DNA from: an uncultured Eubacteriales bacterium
GTDB lineage: Bacteria > Bacillota > Clostridia > Lachnospirales > Lachnospiraceae
DNA length: 64,000 nt
NCBI GenBank assembly: GCA_900542465.1
Contig: UQNS01000004.1
Location: 1 to 64,000, forward strand
Direction of reading: 5' to 3'
Shown here: positions 17,855-24,871 of the stretch, one piece after another
Layout of the letters: the number at the start of each line of letters is the position of its first letter
How positions within the stretch are numbered: the first letter of the stretch is position 1
Position numbers and translations under genes: made by a program
The notes under the pieces: model-generated
The model's input: the letters and a program-made list of their open reading frames with translations, nothing else
What the model was told of the DNA's origin: nothing
Databases searched by the model: none

Positions 17855-19474
17855 TTATAAAAGATCCAGACCTGATTTTATTATATCCATGACCGGTTTA
17901 TAGAAAATCCCCAGTCCAATATTTAATATGATAAAGGCAAGCATCGAAAAACCGAAGCCAAATGTTATCCTGTATTTTCCCTTATACTCGCTGTCTTCAG
18001 ATAAAACTGCGTGTTCATCATCGATATTGGCAACGGTTTTTTCATCATATTCCACTTCATGTGCCAGATCTTCACTGTCATGAGCTCCTGCATGTCCATG
18101 TCCGCCCGGTTCATCCTTTGTCTTCCAGATGTTGAACATTACAGGGATGTAATACAGAGCATTGAGCACTGTTGAGACCGCAAGCGCCGTTAAAGCTGCC
18201 GGAAGCCTGAACCAGTCTGAATTAATTGCCGCGGCTGAAAAATAGATCTTTGACGGGAATCCGATAAATAACGGAATACCTATCATTGACAGTCCGCCAA
18301 TCACAAACGCCACTCCGGCAAGTTTATTCCTATGAGCCGCGCCTTTCAGATCCTTAAATTCGTAGCTGTGATGAGACACATTTGCCAGACCGCCTGCTGC
18401 GAGGAAGAGCATAGGCTTTGTGATCGCATGCGCAATTATATGGAAGCAGGCTGCCATCATACCTATCTCTGAATTAAGGCCTATACCCATAAAAATGTAC
18501 CCGATCTGAGCCACTGTCGAATACGCCGTCATCCTCTTGATATGTCTCTCTCTCAGCGCATTTACAGATCCCATGATCATACTCAATATACCAAGTACAA
18601 AAACTGCATCCGCCACATGTGAGTATGCAAAAAAATCCGGGGAGAAGACCCTGTAAACTATCTTTATCAGAATGATTATATATCCCTTAAGTACCAGCCC
18701 GGAAAGGATAGCACTTGATGAAGACGTTGCCGTACCGTGCGCTCCCGGAAGCCATGTATGGAATGGATAAACAGCACTCTTAATTGCAAGAGCAATGGTT
18801 AAAAGAGATGCAACCACTACCAACGGGAATATATACTGACCTGCGGCGAGCATGCTGCCTATTGCTTCATGCAGACTTACCATGAGAAGGTGGCCCGTAA
18901 CGTTATAGAAAAGCGCCAGGCCGAACAGGAACAGTCCCGATCCTATCTGACTCATTATCAGATATCTTATCGTGGCTACCGTTGTTTCCTTTGAGTCTTT
19001 TGCCATTACGATCGCACAGGCTGCAATAGTATTGATCTCAATAAATACATATGCATTGAACATATCATTGGTATACGTCATAGAGATCAAAGAGCAGAGG
19101 ATCAGGTTCATCATCAGAAAATATAAATTCTGCTTCTTTTTCGGGATCTCCTCATATACATTTTTAAGACCGCCTGCAAGTGAAAGTCCCATAACCAGGC
19201 AGAACATAGTTGCCATTAAAGCTTCCAGCGGGCCGCTGCGGATCTCATTTCCGAACGGTGCCGGAAAGTGACCCATAATATATGTGAAGTTTTGCCCAGT
19301 CTGTACAAGGTTGATCAAAACCGCTCCGTTAAGAAAACCGGCGCCAATGATGATACCCATATTTACCTTCTGGGCAGCTCTCCCATTTCTAATGAAAGGA
19401 GTTGCCATGGCTCCCGCAAGTGTCAGTATGATACTGAAAAATGGGAAGTTATATACAAAAGGTATTTCATGCAT
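17855..19474 (-). CDS. NuoN/MrpD-type ion-translocating subunit with cytoplasmic acidic insert
   Basis: A 539-residue polytopic antiporter-like protein, the MrpD/MbhH-position gene because it directly follows the mnhC-like gene. Glu146 (YVFIEINTIAA), Lys232 (ALAIKSAVYPFHTWLP) and Lys263 (GLVLKGY) are present. Near residues 450-490, between late helices, there is a His/Glu/Asp-rich loop (GGHGHAGAHDSEDLAHEVEY) not seen in the other three paralogues. The ATG overlaps the upstream gene by 8 bases and has GGGAGGAG. A start 12 codons earlier is possible but falls inside the upstream gene and would add an Arg-rich tail. Confidence 0.82.
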   Translation of the reverse strand: MHEIPFVYNFPFFSIILTLAGAMATPFIRNGRAAQKVNMGIIIGAGFLNGAVLINLVQTGQNFTYIMGHFPAPFGNEIRSGPLEALMATMFCLVMGLSLAGGLKNVYEEIPKKKQNLYFLMMNLILCSLISMTYTNDMFNAYVFIEINTIAACAIVMAKDSKETTVATIRYLIMSQIGSGLFLFGLALFYNVTGHLLMVSLHEAIGSMLAAGQYIFPLVVVASLLTIALAIKSAVYPFHTWLPGAHGTATSSSSAILSGLVLKGYIIILIKIVYRVFSPDFFAYSHVADAVFVLGILSMIMGSVNALRERHIKRMTAYSTVAQIGYIFMGIGLNSEIGMMAACFHIIAHAITKPMLFLAAGGLANVSHHSYEFKDLKGAAHRNKLAGVAFVIGGLSMIGIPLFIGFPSKIYFSAAAINSDWFRLPAALTALAVSTVLNALYYIPVMFNIWKTKDEPGGHGHAGAHDSEDLAHEVEYDEKTVANIDDEHAVLSEDSEYKGKYRITFGFGFSMLAFIILNIGLGIFYKPVMDIIKSGLDLL

Positions 19475-19850
19475 TCTTCTTCTCCTCCCTGTATTTAAGG
19501 AGTATTTCATCCAGATTTAAGGTGTTGTATTTCTTATACAGCTTCTGAGTCAGAGCAAGCAAAAACGCCGTCGAACTGACAGATACCACGATACCGGTAA
19601 GGACAAGACCTGCCGGAATAGGGTTGATATATGTTTCCATCTCTGCTACCCTGCTGTCGCCCATTACAGGTGCTATCCTTCCCAATATATAGCCCCTTTG
19701 TGCAATGAAAAGGTATATTGCGGTATCTATAATATTCAGACCAACGATCTTTTTTATAAGATTATGGTGAAGGAGTAAGGTCATGAAGCCTATTCCAAAC
19801 AAGATCATTGATGCTATCTCAAAATAATGATTAATTAAGTAATCCCACAT
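19467..19850 (-). CDS. mnhC: MrpC/MnhC-type subunit (NuoK-like)
   Basis: A 127-residue three-helix membrane protein homologous to MrpC, MbhG and NuoK. The family signature is NPIPAGLVLTGIVVSVSSTA, together with the helix-2 segment KKIVGLNIIDTAIYL. In Mrp antiporters and membrane-bound hydrogenases this subunit links the small-subunit module to the antiporter-like subunits. The ATG is preceded by AAAGGAGAG. It starts immediately after the upstream gene's stop and overlaps the downstream gene by 8 bases, as expected for tightly coupled complex subunits. Confidence 0.88.
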   Translation of the reverse strand: MWDYLINHYFEIASMILFGIGFMTLLLHHNLIKKIVGLNIIDTAIYLFIAQRGYILGRIAPVMGDSRVAEMETYINPIPAGLVLTGIVVSVSSTAFLLALTQKLYKKYNTLNLDEILLKYREEKKNA

Positions 19851-19851
19851 C

Positions 19852-20814
19852 TTATATCTCTCCTTTCGTAAATAAGGAGTAAAAACCAAACATCGTACAG
19901 GCAACTATCATGCCGACAAATATATTCAGAGGCAGGATAAATCCACTTGACAGAATAGCCCCCGGAGTTCCGAGCGGCACTCCCGTCTCAATATGATGTG
20001 CCCCTGTATAGAACGAATAAGTCTTTAGTCCGGCATATGAAAGTAATGAACAGCTCGTGATCGCTGTAAATATTTTAAAGCTGAAAAACTTCCTTGTAGC
20101 TTTCGGCCCTGCACCCAGCGAGATCAATATGAGTCCCGCGCCTATTATGGCACCTCCTGAGAAACCTCCTCCGGGAGAGATATGTCCATTTAATATTACA
20201 TATGCTCCATACATAATAATGAACGGCGCTACCATCTTAGATACAGTCCGGAGGATAATATTCGGATATTTATTTTCTATCCTCTCCTCCGTCTCAACTG
20301 CCTTTTCTTCTGCAATATCTGCCTTGTCTTTTTTCTCTCCCTCATCTTTTCTAAGGAGTATCATAACCGCCATAACCGCCGTGAACAGAACAGTTGATTC
20401 TCCCAGAGTATCAAACGCTCTGTAGTCAAGGATCATACTTGATACTATGTTAGTGGCACCTGTATCTTTCAGGCCATCTTCAATGTATTTCTGAGAAACT
20501 TCATTATTCGTGGGTGCATTTGCAACTCCGAATTTAGGTGTAAATACACATACGAAAAGCAGAAACCCTATAAATGCTGCTGTAAGAAGCACAGCCATAG
20601 GTTTATAGAATCCCTGGAAGCTCGTCAGAGAAACTTTAAATTTTTTCTTCTCGGTTCCTTCAGGTTTTTTATTTTCCTGCTCAGACCCTTCCGGCGACGC
20701 AGTGGGCTTGGAGATCTCATCTCCGTTTACCCATTTTGCAAAATTCCCCCATGAAATCAGTTCGTCATTCTGTGAATCGCCATTAGACTGAACTGTCTTT
20801 TTCGTTTCACTCAT
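19852..20814 (-). CDS. mnhB: MbhE-MbhF-like fusion: MrpA-tail helices plus MnhB domain
   Basis: A 320-residue membrane protein. A cytoplasmic, charged N-terminal region (1-60) precedes an MbhE-like section with the motif ILDYRAFDTLGESTVLF. After a hydrophilic Lys/Glu linker comes an MnhB/MbhF domain with the signature GHISPGGGFSGGAIIGAG. In Mrp antiporters the first part is the C-terminus of MrpA and the second is MrpB; here they are fused, as in some Mbh/Mbx-type operons. I chose the ATG (MSETKKTVQ) following AAGGTG rather than a GTG three codons upstream. Confidence 0.85.
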   Translation of the reverse strand: MSETKKTVQSNGDSQNDELISWGNFAKWVNGDEISKPTASPEGSEQENKKPEGTEKKKFKVSLTSFQGFYKPMAVLLTAAFIGFLLFVCVFTPKFGVANAPTNNEVSQKYIEDGLKDTGATNIVSSMILDYRAFDTLGESTVLFTAVMAVMILLRKDEGEKKDKADIAEEKAVETEERIENKYPNIILRTVSKMVAPFIIMYGAYVILNGHISPGGGFSGGAIIGAGLILISLGAGPKATRKFFSFKIFTAITSCSLLSYAGLKTYSFYTGAHHIETGVPLGTPGAILSSGFILPLNIFVGMIVACTMFGFYSLFTKGEI

Positions 20815-21121
20815 TTCCTTCACCTTTTTCTTCTATCTTTTCTTCATCATTTTCATTTTTCTTTTCTTTTGAAGTGAAAATAACACCGATCTTTTTAAGA
20901 ACAATGAAAAAGAGGATCGTCGTTACACCAGCTCCAACTGCCGCTTCCGTTCCTGCAAGATCCGGAGACTCCAGTATTATCCATACCACCGACATAATGA
21001 TCGAATATGACATAAAAACCAGAACAGTGGTTATAAGCCTTTTTGAGATCACTGCCGCAATCGCACATGTAATAAGGAATCCGAGTAAGATCCATGTCAA
21101 AACCACCTGACCATCAATCAT
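20807..21121 (-). CDS. DUF4040/MbhD-like subunit of the Mrp/Mbh complex
   Basis: A 104-residue protein with three predicted membrane helices and a charged C-terminal tail. The motif ESPDLAGTEAAVGAGVTT is the DUF4040 signature, found in the MrpA C-terminal region and in MbhD (related to part of NuoJ). The ATG (MIDGQVVLTW) has AGGGAG upstream and lies in an 8-base overlap with mnhG; the longer frame would start inside mnhG. The stop overlaps the next gene's start region. Its presence as a separate gene is a hallmark of Mbh/Mbx-type rather than classical seven-gene Mrp operons. Confidence 0.85.
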   Translation of the reverse strand: MIDGQVVLTWILLGFLITCAIAAVISKRLITTVLVFMSYSIIMSVVWIILESPDLAGTEAAVGAGVTTILFFIVLKKIGVIFTSKEKKNENDEEKIEEKGEGNE

Positions 21122-21452
21122 CTTCTTCAACTCCCTTCTCAAAGACTTTTTCAAATTTATCCTTATCATCTTCATCCTGAGAATGGAGCTCCATCTTAGC
21201 CACCATATGGCTTGATAATGGGCCTGTCAGCCAGAAAAGAATAACGACAAGCACGACCTTCAGTGTTGCAAATGTAAACCCTAACAAAACAGCCGTACCT
21301 GAACATATGAGAAGGAGTCCCAAAGTATCTGACTGAGCTGCAACATGCATTCTATTAAGAACATATTTAAACTTATAAACGCCAATAGTCGCTACTGCAA
21401 AAATGAAAACTCCGGCGCCGATCAATATTGCTGCAATAATAAAACGTAGCAT
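21114..21452 (-). CDS. mnhG: MrpG/MnhG-type subunit
   Basis: A 112-residue small membrane protein with three predicted helices and an acidic C-terminus. The signature TIGVYKFKYVLNRMHVAAQSDTLG fits MnhG/MrpG (MbhC); it is given here as two abutting segments, TIGVYKFKYVLNR and MHVAAQSDTLG. It is a structural subunit of the ion-translocating complex. The ATG overlaps the TGA of mnhF by one base and follows GAGGAGG; a GTG one codon earlier is possible. Confidence 0.88.
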   Translation of the reverse strand: MLRFIIAAILIGAGVFIFAVATIGVYKFKYVLNRMHVAAQSDTLGLLLICSGTAVLLGFTFATLKVVLVVILFWLTGPLSSHMVAKMELHSQDEDDKDKFEKVFEKGVEEDD

Positions 21453-21811
21453 CACTTATCCGCCTCCTCATCTGATACATCAACGATAGCTTCCTGACCC
21501 GGCTTAAGATCTTTTTCTGCTTCCTTCTGCTTCCTGTGCCGTATGGTAATTATCTTCGACAGAACTACGACCGCTACGAAACCGAGCATTGCATATATAA
21601 GCGCTACATCCAGATAGAATTCTTCTCTCAAAAATACTGACAGTAAGCATATAAATGCGATGACCTTAGTTGATATCATATTGGCCATTACGATCCTGTC
21701 AGAGAATCTCGGCCCTGCTATTGCTATGAAAAGGCAGAAGAAAACGATCACTGCAAGGGCGATCATACAAACGATGAAAAACGTTTGTGAATATTGGCTT
21801 GATTCAAACAT
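21452..21811 (-). CDS. mnhF: MrpF/MnhF-type subunit
   Basis: A 119-residue protein with three predicted helices and a hydrophilic C-terminus. The segment GPRFSDRIVMANMISTKVIAF matches MrpF/MnhF/MbhB (GP..sDR...n). It overlaps mnhE by 8 bases and mnhG by one base, so translation is probably coupled along the operon. It would act with E and G in the small-subunit module of the complex. Confidence 0.88.
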   Translation of the reverse strand: MFESSQYSQTFFIVCMIALAVIVFFCLFIAIAGPRFSDRIVMANMISTKVIAFICLLSVFLREEFYLDVALIYAMLGFVAVVVLSKIITIRHRKQKEAEKDLKPGQEAIVDVSDEEADK

Positions 21812-22277
21812 TTGTCTTTTCCTCCATTTTCTTTAATTGTTCTACAAAGCATGATTCTCCGAGACCTTCTGACATGCTTTCGTCAAACGCATGAACTATG
21901 TAAGTATCACCCTCGACCAGAACCGTGATCGTTCCCGGTGTGATCGTAATCGAATTAGCCAGAGCGACCTTAGAGATATCACTCCTCAGGTCTGTTTTAA
22001 AATAAACGAGTCTCGGCTTTATCTTAGCCCCCGGTTTCAATACAAATTTCATCACGCCCACATTTGCCTTGATGATCTCCCATATCAAAATAAACATATA
22101 CTTTATGATACGCCCGAAATTCCTGAAAATGATCTTATCCAGTCTTCCCGAATATCCCAAAACCCTGCAGCAGAAAATGTTGATCACTGTTGACAGTCCT
22201 GCACCAAAAATAAGGCTCTCAACAGTTACTCTTCCATTGAATATCAACCATGATGCAAATAAAAAAATCCAAAGCAT
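21804..22277 (-). CDS. mnhE: MrpE/MnhE-type subunit, first gene of the ion-transport operon
   Basis: A 157-residue membrane protein. Residues ~75-157 form the cytoplasmic MnhE domain with the signature NSITITPGTITVLVEGDTY. It opens the operon E-F-G-DUF4040-B fusion-C-four antiporter-like subunits-licD. I chose the ATG (MLWIFLFASWLIF) preceded by GGGGTGG; a TTG five codons upstream overlaps this SD and is less likely. A weak promoter-like pair (TTGAAC, 18 bases, TATTTT) lies about 40-70 bases upstream. Confidence 0.88.
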   Translation of the reverse strand: MLWIFLFASWLIFNGRVTVESLIFGAGLSTVINIFCCRVLGYSGRLDKIIFRNFGRIIKYMFILIWEIIKANVGVMKFVLKPGAKIKPRLVYFKTDLRSDISKVALANSITITPGTITVLVEGDTYIVHAFDESMSEGLGESCFVEQLKKMEEKTNV

Positions 22278-22332
22278 AATGCCACCCCACAACTATTTAA
22301 AATATTTCAATTTCGTATTAGTGTTCAATAGA

Positions 22333-22396
22333 AATAAAAAAAGCCCTAAGAAACAGACACACTCGATGTCTAAAGCATTCCTGGGCTTGCAGTTTT
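22333..22396 (-). terminator. Hairpin with U-tract between the His-rich peptide gene and mnhE
   Basis: AAGCCC pairs with GGGCTT over a 44-base loop that holds an inner GACA/TGTC stem; the minus-strand side ends in TTTTTTT. It may terminate or attenuate transcription from the small upstream gene into the ion-transport operon. Confidence 0.55.
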
Positions 22397-22438
22397 TAAA
22401 GTTCCACAGAACATACGCCTATGTTATGCGTTACTTTA

Positions 22439-22618
22439 TCAATGAGTTGAGTTATTACCAGCTTTCTCCGGTGTCCTCTCATGTCCATTATCTTCATGGG
22501 ATTCATTATGTGCTTCCCCATGACTATCTTCATGATGCACATTCACAGGTGCAGAAAACAAGAAGAGAAGCCCGGTAACCGCTCCAATGGCAATCAATGC
22601 ACTAAAAAAGCGCTTCAT
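22439..22618 (-). CDS. Small secreted or membrane-anchored His-rich peptide (59 residues)
   Basis: A short gene with an excellent ribosome binding site (GTAGGAGAATCGT before the ATG). The peptide begins MKRFFSALIAIGAVTGLLFL, a signal peptide or single membrane anchor, then continues with an exported hydrophilic tail. That tail contains nine His interspersed with Glu, Asp and Asn (VHHEDSHGEAHNESHEDNGH) and ends ERTPEKAGNNSTH. The composition suggests binding of divalent metal ions or protons outside the membrane. It lies upstream of mnhE in the same direction, separated by a hairpin. No family is recognised. Confidence 0.7.
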   Translation of the reverse strand: MKRFFSALIAIGAVTGLLFLFSAPVNVHHEDSHGEAHNESHEDNGHERTPEKAGNNSTH

Positions 22619-22924
22619 ACGATTCTCCTACTCTAAAAACTTACAAATTAAAAATGCTTTCTCAATTACAAATAAATTCATAAATAAAATTTCCTAAATA
22701 TAAATTTTTCTTAACATAAACTAGTTTTATTATGCGTGATAGCCAAAATAAAGTCAAGGGAAACCGCATTGTTTCGTCATTCTGCATAAATATATAGTTT
22801 TTTAAGTATTTCAATTCATACATAATTGGTATTTTTAATAGTTTTTCAATAAAAAAGGCGTTCCGCCCAATTCACACATGGGCAAAACGCCTTAAATAGT
22901 GAGGTTTTCCAACCCCGATCGATT
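22619..22924. other. Gene-free AT-rich stretch upstream of the His-rich peptide
   Basis: About 300 very AT-rich bases. It holds the terminator of the lipoprotein gene at its right end (22851-22893) and presumably the promoter of the His-rich peptide gene. No convincing promoter hexamer pair or reading frame was seen. Confidence 0.5.
22851..22893 (-). terminator. Hairpin terminator after the Thr-rich lipoprotein gene
   Basis: AAGGCGTT-GCCC pairs with GGGC-AACGCCTT; the minus-strand side continues TTTTTTATT. It follows the stop codon of the lipoprotein gene by about 30 bases. Confidence 0.85.
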
Positions 22925-23488
22925 TTACTTTTTTTGTATCTCCAGATACTCATTGGAAATAAGTTTCAGAACATCATCAGGATTTATATCTGAGGGATTC
23001 ATATATTCGAGACAAATATAGCAGTTAAGCTCCTTACCTACTCCCACTGACTTGCATACTCTTATAAAGTTAAGGTCATCTTTCTTTCCTTTAACGTAGT
23101 GTGCATCATCCTTTACATCCGGCATAGCATCCTTCAGCTGGGCTGATAATGAATCAAGAGAAGCCTCCATGGCATGAGGTGAAACATCATCCATCATCGT
23201 ATATGTGTATGACGCGCCATCTTTTGACTTGTAGCTGTAGTTGCCAATCTCTGAGAACCCAGAAGCCGGTTTCTTTACTTTTACATCATATATCTGACTG
23301 ATCGGTGTTGTCTCAACTGTGGTAGTTTCCACAGCGGTCGTGGTCTTAGTTGCTGCAGCTGTCGTTGTGGTTGTCGTAGAACTTGTTGCAGCTGTCGTCT
23401 TACCTGTATCGCCACCCTTGGCACCGCATCCTGCTGCAGTAACTGCTATCAGGGATGCTGCCAGGATACCTAACACTTTTTTCTTCAT
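22925..23488 (-). CDS. Small lipoprotein with Thr/Ala-rich linker, function unknown
   Basis: A 187-residue exported lipoprotein. The signal peptide ends in a lipobox (AAGC, Cys at about 21). Residues 27-62 are almost entirely Thr, Ala, Ser and Val (a flexible, possibly glycosylated linker), followed by a compact C-terminal domain of ~120 residues with no motif I recognise. It sits between the ion-transport operon and hydF and has its own terminator. The RBS is AGGAGG. The name can only be structural. Confidence 0.75.
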   Translation of the reverse strand: MKKKVLGILAASLIAVTAAGCGAKGGDTGKTTAATSSTTTTTTAAATKTTTAVETTTVETTPISQIYDVKVKKPASGFSEIGNYSYKSKDGASYTYTMMDDVSPHAMEASLDSLSAQLKDAMPDVKDDAHYVKGKKDDLNFIRVCKSVGVGKELNCYICLEYMNPSDINPDDVLKLISNEYLEIQKK

Positions 23489-23531
23489 ATAAATATTTCC
23501 TCCTTACACGTGTACCTTTAGGATAAATCTT

Positions 23532-24800
23532 TTAGTCTTTTTTTTCAAGGAAAACCGCCGTAGCTCTGTTAAAAATACCGTTCATATATGCTATTGCCAT
23601 TCCATAATTTGTGATCGGGACATTCTGTTCTCTGGCCAGGCTCACTCTCGCCCTGACCTCATTCTCACCTAGCATGCATGAGCCGCAGTGAAATATCATC
23701 TTATACCTGCTCAGATCCTTCGGGTATCCATGTCCGGAAGTTGAATCTATCTCTATATCTTTACCTGTATACCTGCGTATGAGACGAGGCAGCTTTACTG
23801 TCCCTATATCATCACATTGTCTGTGATGGGTACAGCCTTCAGCTACAAGTACCCTGTCTCCGTCCTCAAGGCTGTCGATCGCCTCCGCACCCGACATTTG
23901 CCAGTCCAGTTCTCCCTTATACCTGGCCATCAATATGGAAAAGGAAGTCAGTCGTATACTTTTCGGAACGATAGCATCGACCTCTTTAAATGCCTGACTG
24001 TCTGTGATCACCAGGCTTGGTCTTCGGCAGATCCCCGCTGAAGTCGATGATGGATCAGTCCAGCCGGGATTATTATCGAAAAGTTCCTTCAGCTCTGTAT
24101 CCTTTATACATAAGGCATTGCCTCCGGCATCAAGTATATCTCTGAGAGTCTGTTGCTGCGGCAATATAAGGCGTCCTTTGGGCGCTGAAGAATCAATAGG
24201 GATCACAAGTATTACCGTATCACCCGGCTCTATCAGGTCACTTACTATCTTTCTCTCCTGTTTATCTTCCTCCACCTCTTTCCATAATTTACCAATAAGA
24301 TCCTTAAGCTCTTCTATTCCTTCTCCGCTTAAGCAGCTTATCCCAAGAAATGTATGCTCTTTAAAAGCTTCCTCCAGCTCTCTTAATTTTGCTTTTCCCG
24401 ATAACTGATCGATCTTATTGGCAACTATGACAGAAGGACATTTTCTCCTTTCCAGATCCTTGATAATATTTCGGATAAAAACAGGATCGTCTTCAGCCGC
24501 AGCATCAAAGACCACAAGTCCCATATCTATCCTTGACATGATCTCCTTTGTTTTTTCTATTCTTAAAGCCCCAAGCTCACTGTTATCATCAAGTCCCGGC
24601 GTGTCTGTCACTGCCACGGGCCCTATTGGAAGGAGCTCCATGGTTTTAGTTACCGGATCAGTCGTGGTTCCTTTTCTGTCTGACACGATGGCCAGATCCT
24701 GTCCTGTTATAGCATTTGCCAGAGAAGATTTCCCCGCGTTAGTACGACCGAATAGTCCGATCTGAAACCTCGAGCCTAAAGGCGTATCATTAAGTCCCAT
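23532..24800 (-). CDS. hydF: [FeFe]-hydrogenase maturation GTPase HydF
   Basis: A 422-residue protein in three parts. The N-terminal GTPase has P-loop GRTNAGKSS at 18-26, switch TTTDP, DTPGL and NKID at 128-131. A dimerisation domain follows. The C-terminal [4Fe-4S] domain has Cys323-x-His325 and His371-Cys372-x2-Cys375, matching the HydF pattern CxH(x45-53)HCxxC. HydF is the scaffold that carries the diiron precursor and inserts it into apo-HydA. It lies directly downstream of hydA in the same direction, separated by a hairpin. Confidence 0.95.
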   Translation of the reverse strand: MGLNDTPLGSRFQIGLFGRTNAGKSSLANAITGQDLAIVSDRKGTTTDPVTKTMELLPIGPVAVTDTPGLDDNSELGALRIEKTKEIMSRIDMGLVVFDAAAEDDPVFIRNIIKDLERRKCPSVIVANKIDQLSGKAKLRELEEAFKEHTFLGISCLSGEGIEELKDLIGKLWKEVEEDKQERKIVSDLIEPGDTVILVIPIDSSAPKGRLILPQQQTLRDILDAGGNALCIKDTELKELFDNNPGWTDPSSTSAGICRRPSLVITDSQAFKEVDAIVPKSIRLTSFSILMARYKGELDWQMSGAEAIDSLEDGDRVLVAEGCTHHRQCDDIGTVKLPRLIRRYTGKDIEIDSTSGHGYPKDLSRYKMIFHCGSCMLGENEVRARVSLAREQNVPITNYGMAIAYMNGIFNRATAVFLEKKD

Positions 24801-24826
24801 ATATACTCTCCACTTCTAAAATCAAA

Positions 24827-24862
24827 TAACACCTCGATAAACTCAGTATTTATCGGGGTGTT
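24827..24862 (-). terminator. Hairpin between hydA and hydF
   Basis: AACACC-CGATAAA pairs with TTTATCG-GGTGTT. The T-tract on the minus strand is interrupted (TTATTTGATTTT), so it may only partly terminate and would let some transcripts continue into hydF. Confidence 0.6.
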
Positions 24863-24871
24863 AGTGGTTAT

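Noticed and set aside
22069..22578. A 169-codon plus-strand frame opposite mnhE and the His-rich peptide gene
   Set aside because: It overlaps mnhE and the well-supported minus-strand peptide gene antisense, has no SD, and its translation is low-complexity.
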